Shown here: positions 27,897 to 34,642 of the stretch, piece after piece
How positions within the stretch are numbered: position 1 is the first letter of the stretch
Layout of the letters: each line of letters begins with the position of its first letter
Source of the DNA: Flavobacteriales bacterium
GTDB taxonomy: Bacteria > Bacteroidota > Bacteroidia > Flavobacteriales > Schleiferiaceae
Direction: 5' to 3'
Assembly: GCA_007693635.1 (NCBI GenBank)
Contig: REDE01000134.1
Coordinates: forward strand, 1-34,642
DNA: 34,642 bases
Position numbers and translations under genes: made by a program
The notes under the pieces: generated by a model
What the model was told of the DNA's origin: nothing
Seen by the model: only the letters and a program-made list of their open reading frames with translations
Databases searched by the model: none

Positions 27897-30800
27897 ATGA
27901 AGAAGAGAACTGTATTGTTGAGTAGTCTGGCATTCGCCTCCATTTTAAGTGCTACTTTTTGGACTACTCAATCGAACAAAATGAAAGAGGAAGGCCCTCT
28001 TTACGCCCCCAGAGTTGCAAATGCGCAGAATATGGATGCGAAAGGATCGGCTGAATGGTTACACGCAATTCGAGCAAATCCTCGAACCGGAGAAATTGAC
28101 CCTCAAGATGTTCTGCAGGCCCGCTTAGAGACTCAGCAGATGCGCATGCGAGAAAACGTAGGCTCATTGTCTTGGGAAGAGCTCGGCCCGGATAACGTTG
28201 GTGGAAGAACTCGTGCATTTTTAATTGATCGCGATAATCCCAATGTCTTGTATGCCGGTGGGGTTAGTGGTGGACTATTCAAGTCCACTACGAGAGGTTC
28301 ATCTTGGCAAAAAGTCAATGACTTTCAAGAAAACCTCGCCATCGTATCTATCGCACAAGCTATTAACGGTGACATCTACTACGGTACTGGTGAAGGTATG
28401 TACTATTTTGCTAGTTTATCGGGAACTGGTGGTATTTTAGGTGGTGGTCTGTTCAGAAAGAAGCACGATGAGAACGATTTCATCCAAATTCCTTCGACCA
28501 CACCAACGCCTTCAAATTCAAGCAACGCAAACTTTGCGGCCATCGGATTTATCATTACCGATTTAAACGATGCCAACAAGCTATGGATTGGTACCAACCA
28601 AGGGTATTACATATCGACTAACGCAGGAGCCACTTGGGAATTAGCCATACCTATTACTGGTCAAGCAACAGATGGAGTGATGGATAAAAATGGCGGACAT
28701 TGGATTTCTGTTGGTCAGCGTGGATTCTATTCACCAACTGGAAATATTGGAAGTTTTGTGGAAATTACCAGACAGCCCGCTGCTGCTGGTGAGTTACCAC
28801 GATCAATTGGTCGAATGGTGTTTGCCGTTTCTCCGGAAGATGCAGATTACGTTTATTGCGTACAAACAACTGGTTTTGGTTCAGGCAACTCTCAGTTTCA
28901 TGAAGCATACCGCACTACCAATGGCGGACAAACTTGGACCAGAATTGGTCAGCGTTCGGCAAGCTTCAACCCACACGGTCGCCAAGGTGGCTTCGACCAC
29001 GCTGTAACCGTAGATGCATGGAATAAAGATCGTGTTTTCGTTGGAGGTGTTGACTTTGTTGAATGGTCTGCCACCGGCGGATGGCAGCAAGTAGCTTCTA
29101 GATTTAGAGGTTCTCCTTTCTATGTTCACGTAGACCATCACCGATATGTATGTGACACCACACAACCTGGTTTAATTTACGCCGTTAACGATGGTGGGAT
29201 CTTCCGCAGTAACAACTTTGGAAACACTTGGGCGGAAATAAATAAAGGTTATGTCACTACCCAGTTTTACGGAATTGGATTTTCTACCAATGGTGGTAAA
29301 ATAATGGGAGGAACTCAAGATAACGGAACCATTTTAATTGACGGAACTGGCAATACTGCAAAAGCAGGTGTACGTACACCCGGTATCGATTACCGCGGAG
29401 CCATTCGCGATGGTGACGGTGGATACGCTGAAATCAGCTCAATCAACTCGAACATCATGGTAAAAGCGATGCAGTACGGTATTTTAGGGCGCTCAAACAA
29501 TAACGGGGAGACCTTCAATGAGTTCTACAACTTTACAAGAATGGACCCTGACAGAATTTCGCCGTCTCTAACCGCTCAATTCGCCCCCTTCGTAACTCCA
29601 TTCTTATTGTTAGAAAACCAATTCGATCAAAACAGTACAGACTCAGTTCGATTTATCGCGAGAGATGGAATTAGCAGTATCGGATTTGGATTAGGAAGAA
29701 GTAATTTTAAAGGATTTATTACCCGGCCACAGGCAGCAGCACAATTCGTTCCTGGAACTTTCCGTGTGATTGCAACACCCGACACTCTGTTTGATGATGG
29801 TAATGGAGAGATAATTGGCGCTGGTAGTGGCACAATCAATTACGCCACCGGTGAGTACGACATCACATTCAGTCGCCAAGGAGGTGTGGCCGCTCAAATC
29901 ACCGCCTTCTTATCGGTTGAGTACGCGAATGGTGATACAATCTTTGTTACAAGCAATACACAAGAGGTGCCCATCCGCCACGTATTGCCTAACGGATTAA
30001 ATTCCAACGACACCATATTTATTCAGGATCAAGTGCAATCAATTTTTGCAGTTGGCCTAACTTCCACCATTGCAAATAATGGAAGACTTCAAGGTGGTAT
30101 TTGGGTCACCCGCGGATTGTTAGACTTTTCAGTTGCAGTGCCCGAGTGGATGCAAATTGCTCACTTCGGTGGAGGAACAACTGGAATATCTCCATCGGCA
30201 ATGGAATTTTCGCCCGATGGTGATGTCTTATTCGTAGGAACATCAAATGGTAGACTATTCCGCATTGCTGGAATGGCTTCTAATCGCGACTTTGCATCAA
30301 TGGATATCGCCTCGCCTGACTACAACCTGCAAGTGACTGAAATTGCAAACTTCAGTAGATTTATCACTGGCTTGACCATTGACAAAACAAATCCTAATCG
30401 CTTGATAGCAACCTTAGGAGGATACGGAAACAGCAACAACGTTCGTTATACAACCAACGCATTGGATACAGGCAGCGTATCATTCTTAGCGAAAGGCGGT
30501 GGAATTCCACCGATGCCAGTTTACGATGCTATCTTCAACCTGCATAACCCGAATGAGGTTATTGTGGGGACTGACCTAGGTGTGTTTTCTACTACAAACA
30601 TCACCTCAGGAAACCCAACTTGGACGGCTGATAACGGAGAATTTGCCAATGTTCCCGTGTTTATGTTACGTCAAGAAGAGATTTTGATTGCGAGTCGCGA
30701 TACAATTAATCCTCGACGTAACGGAATCCTATTTGCTGGAACACACGGTAGAGGAATCTGGAAAACTGGAAGCCTTGCTGTTAACAACCCACTTTCAACC

Positions 30801-31079
30801 GTTACTCATCAAGAAATTGTAGCTGAAGATAAATTGTTGATCTTCCCTAATCCAACGAAGGACATTACAACCATTCGTTTGGAATTACCAAGAAATGGTG
30901 ATGTTAAAATTTCTGTGAGAGATATGTCAGGAGCGCAAGTTCGCTCAGCAACCTATAAAAACCTGCAAGAAGGTAACCAAGACGTTGAGTTTAGTTTGGA
31001 AGGATTGAGAAGCGGTACGTATGTAATAACCGTCAGTTCACCAGCTGGAACAAAAACTTCAAAGGTTGTCAAACTCTAA
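27897..31079 (+). CDS. VPS10/sortilin-type beta-propeller protein with T9SS type A C-terminal sorting domain
   Basis: 1060 aa; repeated Asp-box/GG..F.ST..G.TW motifs; GTHGRGIW; C-term LLIFPNPTKDITTIRLEL...GLRSGTYVITVSSPAGTKTSKVVKL. Confidence 0.9.
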   Translation: MKKRTVLLSSLAFASILSATFWTTQSNKMKEEGPLYAPRVANAQNMDAKGSAEWLHAIRANPRTGEIDPQDVLQARLETQQMRMRENVGSLSWEELGPDNVGGRTRAFLIDRDNPNVLYAGGVSGGLFKSTTRGSSWQKVNDFQENLAIVSIAQAINGDIYYGTGEGMYYFASLSGTGGILGGGLFRKKHDENDFIQIPSTTPTPSNSSNANFAAIGFIITDLNDANKLWIGTNQGYYISTNAGATWELAIPITGQATDGVMDKNGGHWISVGQRGFYSPTGNIGSFVEITRQPAAAGELPRSIGRMVFAVSPEDADYVYCVQTTGFGSGNSQFHEAYRTTNGGQTWTRIGQRSASFNPHGRQGGFDHAVTVDAWNKDRVFVGGVDFVEWSATGGWQQVASRFRGSPFYVHVDHHRYVCDTTQPGLIYAVNDGGIFRSNNFGNTWAEINKGYVTTQFYGIGFSTNGGKIMGGTQDNGTILIDGTGNTAKAGVRTPGIDYRGAIRDGDGGYAEISSINSNIMVKAMQYGILGRSNNNGETFNEFYNFTRMDPDRISPSLTAQFAPFVTPFLLLENQFDQNSTDSVRFIARDGISSIGFGLGRSNFKGFITRPQAAAQFVPGTFRVIATPDTLFDDGNGEIIGAGSGTINYATGEYDITFSRQGGVAAQITAFLSVEYANGDTIFVTSNTQEVPIRHVLPNGLNSNDTIFIQDQVQSIFAVGLTSTIANNGRLQGGIWVTRGLLDFSVAVPEWMQIAHFGGGTTGISPSAMEFSPDGDVLFVGTSNGRLFRIAGMASNRDFASMDIASPDYNLQVTEIANFSRFITGLTIDKTNPNRLIATLGGYGNSNNVRYTTNALDTGSVSFLAKGGGIPPMPVYDAIFNLHNPNEVIVGTDLGVFSTTNITSGNPTWTADNGEFANVPVFMLRQEEILIASRDTINPRRNGILFAGTHGRGIWKTGSLAVNNPLSTVTHQEIVAEDKLLIFPNPTKDITTIRLELPRNGDVKISVRDMSGAQVRSATYKNLQEGNQDVEFSLEGLRSGTYVITVSSPAGTKTSKVVKL

Positions 31080-31100
31080 AAAATTGAAGTTCTAAAACAA

Positions 31101-31132
31101 AAAGGCGTCTCCAAATGAGACGCCTTTTTTTG
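31101..31132 (+). terminator. Rho-independent terminator
   Basis: AAAGGCGTCTC-CAAAT-GAGACGCCTTT, 11-bp perfect stem followed by T run. Confidence 0.92.
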
Positions 31133-31272
31133 TGTCATGCCGTGACACAATTAGTGATAATACACACCACGAATCGACAAAAAAAACCAAAATTTTTTAA
31201 AAAATTACCAAAATAAGACAAAAGCATATTGGCTAGAATTCCAACATTTGCCACGTAGAATAACGAATAGAA

Positions 31273-31767
31273 ATGAATACATCATTAACTCTAAATCGCA
31301 AAGCTATGAAAGAGCAAAACAAACCAAGTATGCAGCAAAGCTACCCTATGACCATTCTGAGCATCTGGAAGAAGATCAAATTGCTCAAAAGCATCAACAA
31401 GGAATGTACAATGATTTATCCTGCAACGCTAAATCACGTGTATGCTTCACAATTAAACGAGGCGACCAACGATATAGCAAAATGCCTAACCAACGGATAC
31501 GAAAAGCATCGTATATACCACACCATAGAACTTTTACTTGAAAAAACAAGCAGACTAAAGCTAATGTGGAAAGATGGCTACCGCCGGGGTTTGACACCCT
31601 GTATTGAAAAAGAAATTGTAATTGAAATAATCAACACACTACAAAAAGAACTGCGAATGATTATGAATTTATCCGGTCAAGAAAGGGTTTCTTCAAACGC
31701 TGGAAAAAGAGCACCTTCGCCTTCTTTGAATCCAATAATGCAGTCGAATTGGCAATCTGCTTCTTAA
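31273..31767 (+). CDS. Hypothetical protein, convergently overlapping the HTH gene
   Basis: 164-aa ORF; helical, charged sequence; last ~107 nt antisense to the neighbouring gene; start may be 31309. Confidence 0.4.
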   Translation: MNTSLTLNRKAMKEQNKPSMQQSYPMTILSIWKKIKLLKSINKECTMIYPATLNHVYASQLNEATNDIAKCLTNGYEKHRIYHTIELLLEKTSRLKLMWKDGYRRGLTPCIEKEIVIEIINTLQKELRMIMNLSGQERVSSNAGKRAPSPSLNPIMQSNWQSAS

Positions 31768-32617
31768 ACCAATGATGCAAATCTTGGCAAAAGTGATTTT
31801 CATCTATACGCAAATAGTTAATTCCCGCATAGGAGATGTAAGCAACATTACGAAGTGGGGTAAGCACGAGTCCATTACTTGCCATCATAAGAAAGTCCAC
31901 CTCGTAAATCCGCCAAGCATTATCGCTTTCCGAGTTTGCCGCCATCTCATCGGATATGGTATCCAAAAGATGGATGACGGATTGGGAAATTTCGACACAA
32001 TCAGCCGCCGAAAGTTGACCAATGGTCTCGTAATATTCAATCTGTTTATGCAGATTTACAAGCGTCTGCATAGACCAAATCTCCCAGCGGTTAAGTCGCT
32101 TGTAACCTTGATAAAACTTGTTACAGGCGTCCATGATGTCAGAGGGCAGGAAACGATAATAATGACTGAAGGGTTTGTCGGAGTCCAATTCACTTAGCCA
32201 AACCGCAATTTTAAACCGAATTAGAACAGGATTTGAAAAAAACAGGAAAACCGGCAAGTCGCGAGCAGCATAATAAAATTCGTGAGGAACATTTGAAAGA
32301 CGATCTAATTCGTTTGCCGTATCCACTAAATATTTCTTTAATCCGTCGATATCGGTAATAAACTGCGGACGACGAACCAAAAAATCCGTTTCACGATTCA
32401 TGACCAATGAGTCGAGTGACACACCAAAAGCAGCAGCTAATAACATATAGTCACGAGAGGTGAGCACGGTCTCACAACGAATCTTTTTATACGCCGACGA
32501 TAAGGTGATATCGAGAATAGTTGCTACTTGATCTGCGAGCTTTAAATTACCAAAATTCTTTTCTTTAATGAGGTCGAAAAACGTACCTTGAATTTCGAGG
32601 AGCCTATCATCTTCCAT
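31661..32617 (-). CDS. Helix-turn-helix-containing hypothetical regulator
   Basis: 318 aa; N-term LADQVATILDITLSSAYKKIRCETVLTSRDYMLLAAAFGVSLDSL is HTH-like; remainder helical. Confidence 0.65.
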   Translation of the reverse strand: MEDDRLLEIQGTFFDLIKEKNFGNLKLADQVATILDITLSSAYKKIRCETVLTSRDYMLLAAAFGVSLDSLVMNRETDFLVRRPQFITDIDGLKKYLVDTANELDRLSNVPHEFYYAARDLPVFLFFSNPVLIRFKIAVWLSELDSDKPFSHYYRFLPSDIMDACNKFYQGYKRLNRWEIWSMQTLVNLHKQIEYYETIGQLSAADCVEISQSVIHLLDTISDEMAANSESDNAWRIYEVDFLMMASNGLVLTPLRNVAYISYAGINYLRIDENHFCQDLHHWFKKQIANSTALLDSKKAKVLFFQRLKKPFLDRINS

Positions 32618-32708
32618 AGTTATAGTACGAATAAAATGGTGGGGAATTAATCGTTTTCAATATCGGTAAATGCTGAGCAAGCAATTTAAAACAAAAATTC
32701 AAACTAGA

Positions 32709-33401
32709 CTACAACGAAAATCCCCAGCTTGATAAAAAGTCTATTTCTGACAAAATATTTATTGACTCCTTTTTTACTGGATGATTGAGCTCTATTCTGT
32801 AAGAGTGCAGACAAATACCACCATCTTTATTTGATCGTCGCGCACCGTATTTAACGTCACCTTTGATTGGGTGTCCGAGCGCAGAGAGTTGTGCCCGTAT
32901 TTGATGATGACGTCCGGTTAAAAGCTTAACCTCAACGAAAGTATAACGATCGAAATAATGAAGCACTTCGTATTGAAGACGCGCTTGCTTGGAGTCTTGA
33001 GATTCTTTTCCTACACAAAAAGACTTGTTCATCTTTGCGTTTTTCTGTAAAAAATGCTCAACCATTGCGCGTGTAGGTTCGAGTCTACCCTCCACCAAAC
33101 AGCGGTAATATTTATCGGGCTCTCGATTTTTAAAGGACTCTGAAACTCGAGACAAAGCCTTACCAGTACGACAAAGCACCAAAACACCTGAAGTCACACG
33201 ATCCAGTCTGTGCGGCAACCCAATAAATACATTTCCGGGCTTCTGGTAAGTTTCGGCGATATAGCGCTTGGCCTTAATAAGGACATCCTCATCACCCGTT
33301 ATATCACCTTGGGCTAGCTCTCCCGAAAGCTTATCAATAACCAACAGATGATTATCCTCGAACAGAACTCTTTTAGATAATTCAATATTGCTCCTCTTCA
33401 T
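32709..33401 (-). CDS. RluA-family pseudouridine synthase
   Basis: [16 protein letters not shown] catalytic Asp motif; [31 protein letters not shown]. Confidence 0.93.
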   Translation of the reverse strand: MKRSNIELSKRVLFEDNHLLVIDKLSGELAQGDITGDEDVLIKAKRYIAETYQKPGNVFIGLPHRLDRVTSGVLVLCRTGKALSRVSESFKNREPDKYYRCLVEGRLEPTRAMVEHFLQKNAKMNKSFCVGKESQDSKQARLQYEVLHYFDRYTFVEVKLLTGRHHQIRAQLSALGHPIKGDVKYGARRSNKDGGICLHSYRIELNHPVKKESINILSEIDFLSSWGFSL

Positions 33402-34200
33402 TGGGAAAGTCTATGCGCTTAACATCTTCAACATAACGAGAAACGGCTGAGGTGATTTCCTCATACAGGCTCAAATAACGACGCAAAAAACGCGGTGAGA
33501 ATTCATGAGTCATCCCAAGCATGTCGTGTAAAACCAGAACCTGGCCATCTACCCCACTCCCTGCGCCAATGCCGATAACCGGTATTTCCAGTGATTCCGC
33601 AACTTTTTGCGCCAGATGCGCTGGGACTTTCTCCAAAACCAGACTAAAACAACCAGCGGCTTCCAAGGCCTTGGCGTCTTCTAATAACTTTTCCGCTTCG
33701 GCTTCTTCTTTAGCGCGAACTGTATATGTTCCGAATTTATAAATACTTTGTGGTGTCAAGCCTAAGTGTCCCATTACAGGAATCCCCGCAGTAAGAATAC
33801 GCTTTATAGACTCAATAATTTCTACCCCACCCTCAAGCTTTACCGCGTGAGCTCCGGACTCCTTCATGATACGAATTGCAGAATTCAATGCCTGCTTTGA
33901 ATCGCCCTGATATGATCCAAAGGGCAAGTCCACAACAATGAGGGCACGCTCAACGGCTCGAACCACTGAACTGGCGTGATAGATCATCTGATCGAGCGTA
34001 ATTGGCAAAGTCGTTTCGTGACCAGCCATTACATTAGAAGCAGAATCACCCACAAGAATAACGTCCGTTCCTGCAGCGTCGACCATGCGAGCTAAGGTGT
34101 AGTCGTACGCTGTAAGCATGGATATCTTTTCACCCTTTCGCTTCATTTCCTGAACACTGTGGGTCGTCATCCGTTTATTTTGAGGTCGAATAGCTGACAT
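33382..34200 (-). CDS. panB: 3-methyl-2-oxobutanoate hydroxymethyltransferase
   Basis: [84 protein letters not shown]; start 34200. Confidence 0.95.
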   Translation of the reverse strand: MSAIRPQNKRMTTHSVQEMKRKGEKISMLTAYDYTLARMVDAAGTDVILVGDSASNVMAGHETTLPITLDQMIYHASSVVRAVERALIVVDLPFGSYQGDSKQALNSAIRIMKESGAHAVKLEGGVEIIESIKRILTAGIPVMGHLGLTPQSIYKFGTYTVRAKEEAEAEKLLEDAKALEAAGCFSLVLEKVPAHLAQKVAESLEIPVIGIGAGSGVDGQVLVLHDMLGMTHEFSPRFLRRYLSLYEEITSAVSRYVEDVKRIDFPNEEEQY

Positions 34201-34223
34201 AATCGATAATATTAATTGCTTGG

Positions 34224-34252
34224 CAAAGCTACGCAATAATATACAGTCCAAA
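34224..34252 (-). promoter_or_regulatory. Bacteroidota-type promoter for panB
   Basis: On minus: TTTG (34249-34252), 17-nt spacer, TAGCTTTG (34224-34231). Confidence 0.5.
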
Positions 34253-34267
34253 TATCGACTTCTGCTT

Positions 34268-34275
34268 TACCTTTG
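34268..34275 (+). promoter_or_regulatory. -7 element TACCTTTG for the truncated lipoprotein gene
   Basis: TAnnTTTG 21 nt before ATG 34297. Confidence 0.4.
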
Positions 34276-34296
34276 TAGAACTTTTAATTTACACTC

Positions 34297-34642
34297 ATGC
34301 GTAAGCTCTGGAAACAATTCTCACTTTTATTTGGTGCTGCATCACTTATATTAAGTTCTTGTAACAACGACATTCCCGTAAACTCTGAATGGCAAGACAT
34401 AGCCTATGTTTACGGCATACTTAATCCGCAGTTGGACACACAGTTTGTTCGAATTGGGCAAGCCTTTTTAGGAGACGGTCCCCCATCTGAGTTTGCTCAA
34501 ATCCCCGATTCCATCTACTACGAAGACATCACCGTTTTCATGGAGGAGTTTGATGCATCTAACAACAACATCACCAACGTTTTCGGCTTAGAGCGTATTG
34601 AACGTCCGGGGCAACTACAACCAGGTTTCTTTACCACCGAAG
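34297..34642 (+). CDS. N-terminal part of a lipoprotein (runs off window)
   Basis: MRKLWKQFSLLFGAASLILSSCNNDIPVNSEWQDIAYVYGILNPQLDTQFVRIGQAFLGDGPP...; open to window end; absent from ORF track because it lacks a stop. Confidence 0.8.
   Translation, partial: MRKLWKQFSLLFGAASLILSSCNNDIPVNSEWQDIAYVYGILNPQLDTQFVRIGQAFLGDGPPSEFAQIPDSIYYEDITVFMEEFDASNNNITNVFGLERIERPGQLQPGFFTTE

Noticed and set aside
31248-31541. 97-aa plus ORF
   Set aside because: Overlaps the better 31273-31767 frame; composition not protein-like
1-34642. CRISPR array, prophage, transposase, toxin-antitoxin or restriction system
   Set aside because: No regularly spaced direct repeats and no recognisable proteins of these classes were found

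Overview
This is a chromosomal window from a Bacteroidota genome, probably Flavobacteriales-like. The taxonomic call rests on TAnnTTTG -7 promoter elements, a XrtF exosortase pair, a type IX secretion C-terminal sorting domain and the gene content; it is an inference. Most of the window is ordinary housekeeping: ppx/gppA, mscS-type channel, NatA/NatB-like ABC pair, OYE-family oxidoreductase, OmpA-family lipoprotein, xrtF with its partner, dapA, polyprenyl synthetase, phosphosugar mutase, TlpA-like and YkgJ-like proteins, kdsB, ECF sigma, uvrA, ridA, pabA/trpG, MFS/UMF1, TamA/BamA-like barrel, lipA, a VPS10-type T9SS cargo, a HTH protein, RluA, panB and a truncated lipoprotein. No tRNA, rRNA, CRISPR array or transposase was seen. 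The strongest unexplained signal is a ~200-nt, ~71% GC, heavily base-paired noncoding element at about 21162-21362 in an otherwise AT-rich intergenic region. It has a closing stem, two long internal stem-loops, an internally repeated AGCGG(N)3GCCCG motif and a bidirectional terminator-like palindrome beside it. I consider it a candidate structured RNA or mobile intergenic element. Other items: a REP-like double hairpin that supplies the ppx stop codon, a 39-aa lipoprotein missed by the ORF track with a foldable leader, an 18-aa-repeat charged mini-protein, a terminator embedded in the coding end of the XrtF partner gene, and an extra non-propeller domain in the VPS10-type protein.
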